Shown here piece by piece: positions 17,240 to 26,363 of a stretch of DNA of 64,000 nt. Position 1 is the stretch's first letter. Each line of letters begins with the position of its first letter. This DNA comes from Dehalococcoidia bacterium UBA2158 (GTDB lineage: Bacteria; Chloroflexota; Dehalococcoidia; Lucifugimonadales; UBA3495): contig DCWQ01000006.1 of NCBI GenBank assembly GCA_002328185.1, positions 1 through 64,000 on the forward strand, read 5' to 3'. Position numbers and translations under genes: made by a program. Below the pieces are notes generated by a model that worked only from the letters and a program-made list of their open reading frames with translations, was not told the DNA's origin and did no database searches.

Positions 17240-17908
17240 ATGGGATTCATATCTGACATAGAGGCGCAGATTCAGTCCATAAGGGACGCCATATTGGCCC
17301 ATCCTTTCGTTACGGGTGTGGGCGACGGCACCCTGCCGGTGGAGAAGTTCAAGCACTACGTGACCCAGGACTACGCCTACCTGGTTGAGTACAGCCGGGC
17401 GCTGGCACTGGCGTCGGCCCTGGCTCCCCGTCTGGACGACATGTCCTGGTTCGCTGGGTTGTTGGACGAGACCTTGAACGTTGAGATGTCGCTGCACCGC
17501 AGTTATTGCCAAGAGTTTGGCATCAGCGTCGAAGAGCTGGAGGCTACCGTCGCTGCTCCCACTACCGTGGCTTACACCAGCTTCCTGCTGAAGACGGCCT
17601 ATGACGGCAGTTTTGGTGAGTTGGTGGCGTCTTTGCTGCCCTGCCAATGGGGGTACTGGGAGATCGGGGACCACTTGATTCGACGAGGCTTGCCCCAGCA
17701 TGCGCCGCTCTACTCTCAGTGGATCGAGATGTACACCTCAGAGGGGTTCGCTGCCCTGGCTCAGCACATCCGCGACATGGCAGACCGGCTGGGCGCGGAG
17801 GCGGGTCCTACAGAGTTGACCGCCATGGGTGAGGCGTACTTGGAAAGCGTCCGCCTGGAGCGCCGGTTCTGGGACATGGCTTACAACTTGGAAGGGTGGA
17901 AAGGCTAG
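17240..17908 (+). CDS. tenA: TenA family protein (thiaminase II/aminopyrimidine aminohydrolase-like)
   Basis: A 222-residue all-helical TenA/PQQC-fold protein. YVTQDYAYL near residue 36, LPCQWGYWEIG (about 133-143) holding the catalytic Cys, and the C-terminal LERRFWDMAY with the conserved Glu fit the TenA-C class. These hydrolyse thiamine or salvage aminomethylpyrimidine for thiamine synthesis. No thi gene is adjacent, so the role rests on the family alone. It is divergent from rplI and followed by a strong hairpin terminator. Confidence 0.88.
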   Translation: MGFISDIEAQIQSIRDAILAHPFVTGVGDGTLPVEKFKHYVTQDYAYLVEYSRALALASALAPRLDDMSWFAGLLDETLNVEMSLHRSYCQEFGISVEELEATVAAPTTVAYTSFLLKTAYDGSFGELVASLLPCQWGYWEIGDHLIRRGLPQHAPLYSQWIEMYTSEGFAALAQHIRDMADRLGAEAGPTELTAMGEAYLESVRLERRFWDMAYNLEGWKG

Positions 17909-17943
17909 GCCGCTTGCAGCCGTTCGAGCAATAGGAAAACGCA

Positions 17944-17981
17944 AAAACGCCCTGCCCTTCCGTGGAAGAGCAGGGCGTTTT
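17944..17981. terminator. Strong hairpin terminator between tenA and the broken ATPase gene
   Basis: A perfect 12-bp stem (aaaacgccctgc at 17944-17955 with gcagggcgtttt at 17970-17981) encloses an inner complementary pair cttcc/ggaag. A/T tails on both sides suggest bidirectional termination between the convergent genes. Confidence 0.85.
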
Positions 17982-18026
17982 CAGTAGACCTCCAGGTTCC
18001 TGCCAGATGGCCAAAGATTCCAGAGC

Positions 18027-18890
18027 TTACGTGTGGCTCGACAAAGCGAGCATGGCTCCGACTATGGCGAAAGCCAGGCTCAGGCTCCTCCCCGAGAGCA
18101 TAGCCAAATGACTTCGGATGAACAGGGGATAGCCCTCAGTGTGCGTGTGGATGGCTTCGAGCATCTTTGAAGATGCATTTTCACCGCCAGACTCCCGGAC
18201 GTACTCGCCGGCGTCGCCTGATTCCAGCCCGTCCAGCCCCAATCGGTGAAACGACGCGTTGCGAGACATTCGCGCCAGGGATTCGGTCAGCGGGTGTCGG
18301 CGGGTTACTTCCACGTCGCGGTAGGTGCCGATGACCAGGACGTTGCTTTCGGCCATCTTCTGGGCCAGGAACTCCAGCAGCAACAATGAGGGGGTGTCAG
18401 ACCAGTGGAGGTCGTCTAAAACCACGACCAAAGATTGGGGTTGCGCCACGGTCTTGAGGAACGCGGTTATGGAATTGAATAGCTGGAAGCGGGTTGGTTC
18501 GGGGTCAAGGGCGGGAGGAGTCTCCAAGTCGGGGAGTTCCTGCCGAATCTCCGGTATTAGGTCGGCAATGTCAGCAGCCGCGGAGCCGATCTCGGTGCCA
18601 AGTTGATCGGCGGGCGCGTCGGCGACTGACGCTTTGATCGGTTGGACCCATGGCCAGTAAGGCGGGGCGCCTTCCCGCTCGTAGCACCATCCCCCAAGAA
18701 CCTTAGCGCCAAGATCGGAAGCATGGGCAGTCAACTCATGGGCGATGCTGGTCTTGCCGATGCCAGGCTCACTGGCCAGCATGACCAACCTGCCGTGACC
18801 GGCCATGGCATCGTCCAAGGCATCGTTAACCTCGGCCATTTCCTGATGACGGCCAACGAACAACCCGCCTGCCTCTCCGGAACTGGTCAC
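18027..18890 (-). pseudogene. Truncated AAA_16/MalT-type regulatory ATPase
   Basis: The 287-codon open frame encodes the N-terminal ATPase of a large regulator (LuxR- or cyclase-linked AAA_16 type). It has FVGRHQEMAEVNDAL, Walker A ASEPGIGKTS (about 39-48), WCYEREGAPPYWPW and Walker B VVVLDDLHWSD. After THTEGYPLF (about residue 250) the sequence stops resembling the family. In the next frame SEVIWLCS would continue the expected helix, indicating a frameshift at about 18110. Everything beyond is lost before the terminator at 17981. The stub may still fold, but it lacks any output domain, so I treat it as a broken gene. Confidence 0.7.
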
Positions 18891-18998
18891 TGTTTGCTAC
18901 CCAGCGTGTTGGGGGCATTTTACACCCATTGGGGGGGTTAAGATGCGTGAATCTGCCGGGTTGTTGCCGGGATGCGGTTTGGCTTGCTCAGGGCGGTT

Positions 18999-19022
18999 TT
19001 TCGACAGGCTCAGCATGAGCGG
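18999..19022. repeat. Interspersed repeat, TTCGACAGGCTCAG family
   Basis: A copy of the repeat whose core reads tcgacaggctcagcatgagc. Related copies lie at 19135-19198 (inverted, interrupted) and 50639-50661 (inverted pair with 50678-50700). It lies in a gene-free stretch of about 340 bp (18891-19228) that otherwise holds only repeats. Confidence 0.65.
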
Positions 19023-19061
19023 GATACAGGAGAGGTTGATTGAAAGATGAAACTTGTCGAT

Positions 19062-19104
19062 GCGAGCATAGGCGGATTAAAAACCCGCGCCTACGTTTGC
19101 GGGC
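19062..19104. repeat. Interspersed repeat, 'aaacccgcgcctacg' family
   Basis: The core ttaaaaacccgcgcctacg resembles ttgaaaacccgtgcctacgg at 39401-39420, with flanking gcga(g/a)c sequence also shared. It is a second dispersed repeat family of unknown function. Confidence 0.55.
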
Positions 19105-19134
19105 TAATGTTTTGAAATGCAGGGCTATTCTCTT

Positions 19135-19198
19135 CCGCTCATCCTGAGCCCCGATCTAGGTCGAGAATCTCGATAAATTGGACCTGTCGAAGGATCGG
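19135..19198. repeat. Inverted and interrupted copy of the TTCGACAGGCTCAG repeat
   Basis: The two halves ccgctcatcctgag and cctgtcgaagga of the inverse repeat are separated by about 32 extra bases that contain a small inverted repeat. The insertion splits the element near its middle. Confidence 0.55.
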
Positions 19199-19228
19199 CC
19201 TGTGTAAGCCAAATTGATCGAACGGCCT

Positions 19229-20020
19229 TTACCACTTAACCGCCCGAAACACCCAGCAGGGCCAGGAGAAGGCGATGTCGTTATGCACGGGGGCGACTTG
19301 GAAGGCTTCGCGGGTGGCGGCTGGGGCTTCCATGAACTCTTTGTGGAGTGCTTCCGTTTCTTCGGGGGAGACTTTGGTGCGGGCGGTCCATTCATTGAAA
19401 CGCAGGTAGATTCGGGGATAGTCGTTCTCGACCACGGTGAAGCTGCGGTCAGTGAGCAGTTCCTGAATCTTGGAGATCTTGCGGTTCTCTATGTGGCTGA
19501 AATCGCGGCGCAGCTCTATGTCGTTCATCCAATCGGTGATCGCGCTGTCTTCGGGGGCAATGCTGTCGGCCATCAGCAGCGAGCCGCCCGGCTTCAGCAC
19601 CCGCTGGGTTTCGTCCAGGGCCTTTTCAAAGTCCCTAAAATGGTGTGCCGATACGCGGGAGGTGACCAGGTCCACGGACTCATCGGCGAATGGCAGGGTC
19701 TCGGCGGCGTTCTGGCTCAGATCCAGGTTGGCGATGCCCCGCTCCCGGCCCAGGCGTTGGGCCTGGCGCAGCATCGGCTCGGTAACGTCGCTGGCAATGA
19801 TCCGGTCGGACACCCCAGCCACGGGGAATGCGGTGAACCCGGCACCGGTGCCCAAGTCTAAGGTCCAGCCGTAGCGGTTGGTTCCGCCAGCGGCGTCCAC
19901 CATGCGCTCCACAGACTCCAGACTGTCGTCACGTATGTGCACCTTGCTGGTGGCGTAGACGGCTGCCTGAGGGCCAAATACCTGCTGGGCCGCCAGAGGA
20001 GGGTTGTTGTCCTGGGTCAT
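19229..20020 (-). CDS. Class I SAM-dependent methyltransferase
   Basis: A 263-residue Rossmann methyltransferase of the UbiE/Methyltransf_11 type. Motif I LDLGTGAGFTAF (about 54-65), the acidic IIASD at the end of the second strand, motif II ESVDLVTSRVSAHHF and motif III LKPGGSLLMAD are visible. The substrate cannot be told. Such genes act on small molecules in the cytosol. The preceding NHL gene ends in its own terminator (20051-20086), so this gene is probably transcribed separately. No special start signal was noted. Confidence 0.88.
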   Translation of the reverse strand: MTQDNNPPLAAQQVFGPQAAVYATSKVHIRDDSLESVERMVDAAGGTNRYGWTLDLGTGAGFTAFPVAGVSDRIIASDVTEPMLRQAQRLGRERGIANLDLSQNAAETLPFADESVDLVTSRVSAHHFRDFEKALDETQRVLKPGGSLLMADSIAPEDSAITDWMNDIELRRDFSHIENRKISKIQELLTDRSFTVVENDYPRIYLRFNEWTARTKVSPEETEALHKEFMEAPAATREAFQVAPVHNDIAFSWPCWVFRAVKW

Positions 20021-20050
20021 GGTTCCTCATGTTATCTGCACAAAATAAAA

Positions 20051-20086
20051 CTGGCGCTTGGGTTGATAGCCAATCCCAAGCGCCAG
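20051..20086 (-). terminator. Rho-independent terminator of the NHL gene
   Basis: A perfect 12-bp stem (ctggcgcttggg at 20051-20062 with cccaagcgccag at 20075-20086) is followed on the minus strand by a TTTTATTTT tract. It sits 30 bp after the NHL stop. Confidence 0.85.
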
Positions 20087-20115
20087 CGTGTTTCCAGTTA
20101 AGGCGGCTGCGCCGC

Positions 20116-21177
20116 TTAGACCAGCATTGGCTCCGCGTTCTTCTGGTAGACCTGGAACCGGTGCCGGGTGGTGTCCGCGATCATGACGCGGCCGCGGCGG
20201 TCGACGCGCACCGCGCAGGGGGCCCACAGGACCTTCTCAGGAGTGAAGTCCCGAACGCCGTTACGCTGGCGGATCATGTCCGGGTTGGACTTTATCTTGT
20301 CGATACCCAGGCTGGAGAGCGCGGCGTCGCCGTTGAACTCTGTGATGAACCGGCCCTCTGCAGTGAGGACCTGGACACGGTTGTTTAGCCAGTCGGCGAT
20401 GTAGATGTCGCCGTCGTTATCGACGCAGACGCCGGTGGGTCGGTTGAACTCGCCGACCGGTACGTCTACGTACGCCATACCGCCCGTTTCACGGGCGATG
20501 GAGCAATCGCCGCCGGTGCCCGGCCTGCCGAAGGAGGCCAACCACTTGCCGTCGTTGGTGAAGGACTGGACGCGGTCGTTACGCCAGTCGGCGACGAAGA
20601 TGTTTCCTTCCTTATCCAGGCAGATGCCCCAGGGCAGGTTGAATTCGCCATCGCCGGAGCCGGCGCCGCCGAACTTGCCCAGGAACTTGCCGTCTAGCGA
20701 GAATTTCTGGATCCGGTTGTTGCGGCTGTCCACAACGTAGACCGTGCCGTCGGGGCCGATGGTAATTCCGGCCGGACGATTCAATTCGCCGTCGCCTGAA
20801 CCGTGGGTGCCCCAGTGGTTCTGATACTCGCCATCTTTGTTGAAGATGGTGATGCGGTGGGTCCACTCATCCGTCACGTAGACGTTGGTGTCCTTGTCCA
20901 AGGCAATGGCCATGGGCCAGATGAACTGACCGGGCTCCTCACCGTAGGAACCGAACTCGGTGATGTACTCTTCTTTGTCCTCGCCGATGCGGAACATGTT
21001 GATGCGGGTGCCGTCGGCCCGGGACTCATAGGAGCGGTTGACGATATAAACCAGGTCGTCAGGACCCAGGGCAAAGTCCATCGGGTTGCGGAACCCGGTG
21101 CCCTGGAACTCGGAGCGTCCAGCTGTGAAGCTGTAGGTATACGTCCGGTCGTTGATGCCCAGGAATACACTAGCCAT
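20116..21177 (-). CDS. NHL-repeat beta-propeller protein
   Basis: The start is taken at ATG 21177, because GAGGAG (21185-21190) lies 7 bp upstream. This gives 353 residues. The protein is built of repeated NHL units such as FNLPWGICLDKEGNIFVADWRNDRVQ-type blocks (short form GICLDKEGNIFVADW), about six of them, giving a propeller. There is no signal peptide, so it appears cytosolic. The function is unknown. NHL proteins usually bind ligands or proteins, and some are enzymes. It is the last gene of a DUF1800-DUF1501-NHL run and is followed by a terminator. Confidence 0.87.
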   Translation of the reverse strand: MASVFLGINDRTYTYSFTAGRSEFQGTGFRNPMDFALGPDDLVYIVNRSYESRADGTRINMFRIGEDKEEYITEFGSYGEEPGQFIWPMAIALDKDTNVYVTDEWTHRITIFNKDGEYQNHWGTHGSGDGELNRPAGITIGPDGTVYVVDSRNNRIQKFSLDGKFLGKFGGAGSGDGEFNLPWGICLDKEGNIFVADWRNDRVQSFTNDGKWLASFGRPGTGGDCSIARETGGMAYVDVPVGEFNRPTGVCVDNDGDIYIADWLNNRVQVLTAEGRFITEFNGDAALSSLGIDKIKSNPDMIRQRNGVRDFTPEKVLWAPCAVRVDRRGRVMIADTTRHRFQVYQKNAEPMLV

Positions 21178-21274
21178 AGTTATTCTCCTCAAAGGTTCAG
21201 TGCCCCGCGCCGCAGAAATTACTCCGGTTCAGAGGCTTACTTTCTAGATTTTTCGCGGGTCTTCGAGCGCTCCC

Positions 21275-22411
21275 CTAAAGAAAGGGTATGGGCTCGAAGT
21301 TGCTGCCGGTGATCGCCTTGGCGTCCAGGCCCATCCATTGATCCAGCAGGGTGGTGTAGGCGCGGCGGAAGTCGACGTTGTGCTGTAGGTTGCCGCCGTC
21401 TTCCAGCTTGCCGGGCTCAAGGGAGGGGTACTCGCCGTAGAGGCCACCCTTCACGTGGTCTCCGATGACGAAGGCCACTCCGCCAGTGCCGTGGTCGGTG
21501 CCGGATCCGTTGTCCATGGCTCGCCGTCCGAACTCGGAGTAGAAGAACAACGTTACGTTGTCGCTCTTGTCCAATTGGCGGATGTCAGTCATGAATGAAT
21601 CGATGCTGACGGCTACGTCCTGCAACAGGTTGGAGTGCCCCACGGCCTGGTTGGCGTGGGTGTCGAAGATGTTGTAGGGGGCCGTGGTGAACATCACCTT
21701 AGTGCCGAAGTCGGCATTGTGCACCTGGGCCATATCGCGGAGGTATCCGCCCATGGCGCTACTGGGGTACTCGACCTCGGACCGGTACAGGCCGGGGGCG
21801 GTGCTAAGGATGTCGGCGCCCTGCAGAGCTTCGATGCCAGTCCGACGGATGTAATCGTCCACCGCGCCCTGGCCGATGGCCGGAGCGTACATGCGTCCGA
21901 ACAGGTCGAGGGCCTCGGCCCGCTGGGCTTCGGCGCCCATGTCGGTGAGTAGGCCGTAGGTGCTAAGGTCGCCCACAGATGCTACTGCCACGCCCTCTTT
22001 GGCTAGGGAGCGGGGCAGGCCGCGTCCGAAGTTGACGCCGGTGAGCACGTTCTCGCCCTTGGGGTCAACGTCTTGAATGACGCTGCCCAACCAACCGGTG
22101 ACGCCCAACTCAACGGGTTCGCAGGTGGCCCAAATGTCCATAGACCGGAAGTGCGACAGGCTGCCGTTGGGGTAGCCGATTCCCTGGATGATGGCCAAGT
22201 GGCCCTCGTCCCAGTACTTCTTCAGTGGGGCCATGGCTGGGTGGAAGCCCAGTTGATCGGTGATGGGGATTATCTGGTCCTCAGGTATTCCCAGAGACTG
22301 ACGATAGTCCCGGTAGTGAGGATTGTTGTACGGGATAACCGTGTTTAAGCCATCGTTTCCACCGGACAATGACATCACTGCCAAGACCGGGTCTTTTAGC
22401 GTTGATACCAT
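21275..22411 (-). CDS. DUF1501 family protein
   Basis: A 378-residue protein of DUF1501, a family in the alkaline-phosphatase-like superfamily. LSGGNDGLNTVIPYNNP (15-31) near the N-terminus and GRRAMDNGSGTDHGTGGVAFV (the GTDHGTGG motif) in the C-terminal third are the family core. Most DUF1501 proteins carry a Tat signal of about 30-40 residues. This one begins right at the domain, with MVSTLKDPVLAVMSL and no twin arginine. It follows the DUF1800 gene by 57 bp, the usual partner order. The biochemical role of the pair is not established. Confidence 0.9.
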   Translation of the reverse strand: MVSTLKDPVLAVMSLSGGNDGLNTVIPYNNPHYRDYRQSLGIPEDQIIPITDQLGFHPAMAPLKKYWDEGHLAIIQGIGYPNGSLSHFRSMDIWATCEPVELGVTGWLGSVIQDVDPKGENVLTGVNFGRGLPRSLAKEGVAVASVGDLSTYGLLTDMGAEAQRAEALDLFGRMYAPAIGQGAVDDYIRRTGIEALQGADILSTAPGLYRSEVEYPSSAMGGYLRDMAQVHNADFGTKVMFTTAPYNIFDTHANQAVGHSNLLQDVAVSIDSFMTDIRQLDKSDNVTLFFYSEFGRRAMDNGSGTDHGTGGVAFVIGDHVKGGLYGEYPSLEPGKLEDGGNLQHNVDFRRAYTTLLDQWMGLDAKAITGSNFEPIPFL

Positions 22412-22468
22412 CCTTATTCCTCCGCCTTTAGTCGGATTTCCAAATCAATCAAATCAGATGAGGAGTTC

Positions 22469-23893
22469 CTAGCCGAACTGGAACTCCGAGGTTGTGGCGA
22501 TCATCTGCAGAGTCTCGCCCGCCCGACGGGAGAACTCACCCTGCTCTGCGGCGTTGCTGTGTTTCAAGGCCCCGCCAGCATCCAGGTGGTCGGTCAACTG
22601 GCTGCGGGTCTCCTGGGCCAGGTCCATAGGACCAACCAGGTCTAGGCAACCGTTCAAGAACTGTTCAGAGCTTGGCACATCGCCGATGGCCATCAGCCGG
22701 TCGATGATGTTCTTGACTCCGGGCAGCTCGGTGTTGCCCAGCATGGAAGATGCGAAGTTGATCCGGTCGATGAGGCTGCCGCTGTTGATCCACTCGCGGC
22801 CCATGTGCCAGCCCTCGACTGTCGGGGGGTTCATCAGGTCCAGGCCCATGTACTTAGGCTCCATGGCCACGAAGAACAAGCCCGGCTTGGGCTCGAGGTG
22901 GTCACCCACCATGCGCATAGTGCCGATGACCACGTCCGCGGGACTCTTGACCTTGGCGAACCGGACGGCCTCGTCCTTGAAGAAGGCCGCGTTGAACAGA
23001 ACCGTCAACATGGCGGTGATCTCATAACCGGAGTCGAAGTAAGCCTTCTCGAGTTGTTTGATAGCGTCCATGTCGCGGGGTTCCGCCAAGCGCCAGGAAG
23101 GCACCGGCGGCTCGTCGGCGACGAAGAAGTCGTAGAGCTTGCGGGCGACGAACCTGGCGGTGGCCGGCTGCTTGCAGATGATGTCGACGATGTCGCCGCC
23201 ATCCCAGTTGCCGGTCTCGCCCAGGAAGGTCTTCTCGCCGTAGTCGTGGTCGGCGGGGTCGAACCGGAACTCGAAGGGAGTCCGGCCATAGGGGAAGACG
23301 GGAATCGTCGGGGCCAGGTTCCAGCCGGTGAAGGCACGGGCACAGGCTTTGACGTCGTCCTCGGTGTAGTTGAATTCTTGGTCCATGCCCACGCCGATGG
23401 AGAACAGTTCCAAGAGCTCCCGGCCGTAGTTCTCATTGACGGCGGTCTTGTGGCTCTCGATGTTGTCCAGGTAATAGAGCATGGCCGGATCGGTGGAAAG
23501 CATCAGGAGCATCTCTTTGAAGTTGCCCATACCGTAGTCCCGGAACTTGTCGATCTGGATGGCCGTGGTCCGGGCGTTATCCACCTTGTTGTCGCCAGCG
23601 CAGAGAATGGTGTGCCAGAAGAGGGACATCTTCTCTTTAAGCTGGTACTTGTTGTTGATCATGCGGTAGACCCACTCGGTCTGACCGGTCTCGATAGCGG
23701 CCTTGTCGAAATAGGACGGATAGGCGCGGTACATTAGGTCCTCGTCTATTCCTGGGTCCTCTCCGGGATTCAGAAGCTCCGCTACCACACTGTCGTAGCC
23801 CTGGGTTACTCTGGCCTCGATCTCATCGCGGCTAGCCCCGTAACCGGCGCGACGCAGAAGGTGGGCCATCAAAGCGATCTCTTGGTCAGGCAT
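22469..23893 (-). CDS. DUF1800 family protein
   Basis: A 474-residue protein of DUF1800, the common partner of DUF1501. The start MPDQEIALMAHLLRRAGYGAS, with the LLRRAGYGAS signature, the W.YRMINNKYQLKEKMSLFWH helix region, and NYGRELLELFSIGVG are family features. No signal peptide is present. It is the first gene of the three-gene minus-strand run. The function is unknown; suggestions in the literature include large secreted or surface assemblies in planctomycetes. Confidence 0.9.
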   Translation of the reverse strand: MPDQEIALMAHLLRRAGYGASRDEIEARVTQGYDSVVAELLNPGEDPGIDEDLMYRAYPSYFDKAAIETGQTEWVYRMINNKYQLKEKMSLFWHTILCAGDNKVDNARTTAIQIDKFRDYGMGNFKEMLLMLSTDPAMLYYLDNIESHKTAVNENYGRELLELFSIGVGMDQEFNYTEDDVKACARAFTGWNLAPTIPVFPYGRTPFEFRFDPADHDYGEKTFLGETGNWDGGDIVDIICKQPATARFVARKLYDFFVADEPPVPSWRLAEPRDMDAIKQLEKAYFDSGYEITAMLTVLFNAAFFKDEAVRFAKVKSPADVVIGTMRMVGDHLEPKPGLFFVAMEPKYMGLDLMNPPTVEGWHMGREWINSGSLIDRINFASSMLGNTELPGVKNIIDRLMAIGDVPSSEQFLNGCLDLVGPMDLAQETRSQLTDHLDAGGALKHSNAAEQGEFSRRAGETLQMIATTSEFQFG

Positions 23894-24283
23894 TCACTCC
23901 TCCTTGCTCAATGGTGAACAGTTCTATCTGGTTTTAGATCGTTGCGTATCTTGGTCCCCAGTTGATGAAAGGGCCGCGAATCGCATTCATCTGCGGGGAA
24001 CTAATGGCGGCTGACCCTCGGCTAAAGGCAGACTAACCAAGGTGAATTGAAATATGACCACATTCTAAAAATCAGGTGGGGCAATGTCAATACTCGGTAT
24101 CAGTTAATCTGAGCCTAGGGAGCCTGTTCGATGAATGGCTTATTAGAAAATACCGATTATAAAAAAGAGATTGATTCGAGGCTCGGGTTTTAATTGCGGA
24201 CCAACGGCCCCGTCCTAACGCTGCACCATGCTAACATTCGGCCATTCTCCAACCACCTGAACCGAAGCCAGGAGGGCCGTGCA
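23894..24283. other. Gene-free stretch
   Basis: The 390 bp between DUF1800 and the decayed aminopeptidase-like gene are AT-richer than their surroundings. I see no gene, tRNA, hairpin or repeat that I can support. The promoter of the DUF1800 run should lie here. Confidence 0.4.
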
Positions 24284-25405
24284 ATGATTAAGCCGGTGAT
24301 CCCATCGACCGTAAACACAGGAGACCCGGTTGAGTTCGCTTGCGACTGGGGCAAGGTCGCTCGTTTGATAGTCCACGACTCCCTGAAGACCCAACCGGGC
24401 GAGAGGGTGATCATTCACTCTGACCCAACCTATTTCCCGGCCCGGACCAACTCATCCGCACCTGCTCGGTCTGGACCGGAGCGGCCTAGTTGAACGTGTC
24501 AATGGTCGACTAGGGCGGCCTCGAAGCCGTGCGGCGCAGCCACCGCCGCCGGGAAGACCCTGCGTTGGTGCAGATGGAAGACAGCGCCATGCCTTGATAT
24601 TCGACCTAGCGGACATCTATATCTGGCTGCCCACCTTTTGGATGATAAACCGGGTCAGACCCAAAAGACCCTCAAGACTTGGCCTGGCCGCTCAATACAC
24701 TTCCATTGGGTGATAGACCCCAACGACCCGGTGGAATTCGGCATCCTTTCGGAGATGCGTGAGAAGGTGCTCTTCATCGACTACGCGGCGCTCGACTCGC
24801 GGCAACAAGAGTTAATTGCACCCTGCGCGACAGTTAGGAGCACATCACAAACCCGGCTGGCACTGACCTGATTCTTGCCCTTAAAGAGGCCTATTTCCAC
24901 CGGGGCAACGGCCAAGCTTCCAAAGAGTTCATCAACCCCTACGCCGCACCGGGCAGCGCATGTGATCGGGAAGTGGATCTGCCGGCGGGGGCGATTCGCA
25001 CTGTCGACATCACAAACCCACAAGAGCGATTGGTCTGTACCGACGAGACGTTTTTCGCGCGGCATGTGGGGACTCTGACGTACACCTTTCAGGATGGGCG
25101 CATCACCGGCGTGGAGTCACAGCACCATAGCGATCCCGTTCAGGCGGTCTGGGGCATTCAGATCGGAGACAACGACCGCATCGGCGAGTTCAACCGGGGG
25201 TCGGCCCCGGGTTGACGCTACTGCCCAAATACCACAAATAGTTCCCTAGTTCGAGTACGGCGACGGCGTTACCCGGCTGAGCTTCGGAGATAACCAGGGT
25301 TCCGGCGGAGACGTCATCTTCAGCTACCACCACTGGTCGTTCTTGATCAACGCTACGGTGCAGGCCGATGGCAAAACCTTGGTGGAAAGCGGGAAGCTGG
25401 CCTAG
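24284..25405 (+). pseudogene. Decayed M29-like aminopeptidase gene
   Basis: An intact start remains: AGGAGGG (24270-24276) precedes ATG 24284. The frame MIKPVIPSTVNTGDPVEF... is open for about 55 codons. Fragments further on read in order in different frames: DLILALKEAYFHRGNGQA (about 24870), VDLPAGAIRTVDITNPQE (about 24970), DNDRIGEFNRGSAPG (about 25170) and FEYGDGVTRLSFGDNQGSGG with HHWSFLI near the end. Many stops and frameshifts separate them. The order and the GEF..G and HH motifs resemble M29-type metallo-aminopeptidases, though the assignment is uncertain. It is convergent with mutM. Confidence 0.6.
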
Positions 25406-25418
25406 GACTCCCGGCTGG

Positions 25419-26258
25419 TCAGTTGCGGATCAACAAGCCTGGCTGACACTTGCGGCAGTAACTGGTGATACGCTGGTTGGCGTTCAGTTGGGTGATCTTG
25501 CCGCCGCACTTGGGGCAAGGTTGACCGCCCTTGTTGTGCACCTGTAGGAAGTCGCGCACCTTCTTGTGAATGTCGCCGCCCATGCGCTCTCGGAGGGTCT
25601 CGGTGGCTTCTTCCAGCACCTGGCGGCACTGGGTGTGGAGTGTTTTAAGTTCGTCCGGCTTGAGGGCCCGGCATTTCTTGAAGGGCGATATGCCGGCGGA
25701 GAAGAGTATCTCGTCTGAGTAGGCGTTGCCGATGCCCGAGATGAAGGCTCCTCGGGTGAGGACGCCCTTGATCTCGCCGGTGAACTTCTTCAGCCGTTCT
25801 TGGAACTCGTCGAAGTCGATGATTGAGAGGACGTCGGGGCCCAGGCCGGTGTATTGGGGAACTAGGTCATCCTGGGCGTCGCTGCCGTCCTCGCCGTTAG
25901 CGATATAGTAGACCTTGCCCATCTGCCGGTCGTCCAGGTAACGCAGGTCCATGCCGCCGCCCACGTTCAACGACACACAGGTCTTCTTCTGGACTCGCAC
26001 GCTTTCTTGGCAGTGTTGCAGCGCGCCGGTGAGCATGGGGTTGATCGCCAGACTGCGACCGCCGGAGAACCGCAGCGTCAGGAACTTGCCCTTCCGCTGG
26101 GCGTCCAACAGCGTTCGGCCGGGCAGGTCTTCGGTAATCTCGGTGGCCAGAGACCGCACAACCGTAGGCCGCAGGACCTTGCAGGACGCCACAGTCGCGT
26201 CCTTCAGGTTGGCGTTCAAGTAGTCCTTGATGACTTCCAAGTCTGGCGCTTCGGGCAT
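25419..26258 (-). CDS. mutM: Formamidopyrimidine-DNA glycosylase (Fpg/Nei family)
   Basis: The start is placed at ATG 26258 because the mature enzyme must begin Pro-Glu: MPEAPDLEV gives P2 as nucleophile and E3 as acid. The 279-residue product has ISGIGNAYSDEILF (the H2TH region) and a C-terminal zinc finger CPKCGGK...CRKCQPG. It removes oxidised purines such as 8-oxoguanine or FapyG and nicks the abasic site. The conserved residues fit either Fpg or Nei, and Fpg is favoured by the common family context. Confidence 0.88.
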   Translation of the reverse strand: MPEAPDLEVIKDYLNANLKDATVASCKVLRPTVVRSLATEITEDLPGRTLLDAQRKGKFLTLRFSGGRSLAINPMLTGALQHCQESVRVQKKTCVSLNVGGGMDLRYLDDRQMGKVYYIANGEDGSDAQDDLVPQYTGLGPDVLSIIDFDEFQERLKKFTGEIKGVLTRGAFISGIGNAYSDEILFSAGISPFKKCRALKPDELKTLHTQCRQVLEEATETLRERMGGDIHKKVRDFLQVHNKGGQPCPKCGGKITQLNANQRITSYCRKCQPGLLIRN

Positions 26259-26350
26259 AGCGATAATATACAGCAACGATACAATCGGCGTCTGGATTAC
26301 TGCTTTACCACGGGGGTCTTGTCATCCACATAGAAGGAGACTTAGCTCAG

Positions 26351-26356
26351 TATAAT
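26351..26356 (+). promoter_or_regulatory. -10 element giving a near-leaderless YfcE transcript
   Basis: TATAAT (26351-26356) lies only 7 bp before the ATG at 26364. A transcript starting at the usual distance would begin at or next to the start codon. No good -35 was seen. Confidence 0.4.
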
Positions 26357-26363
26357 GGGCGTT

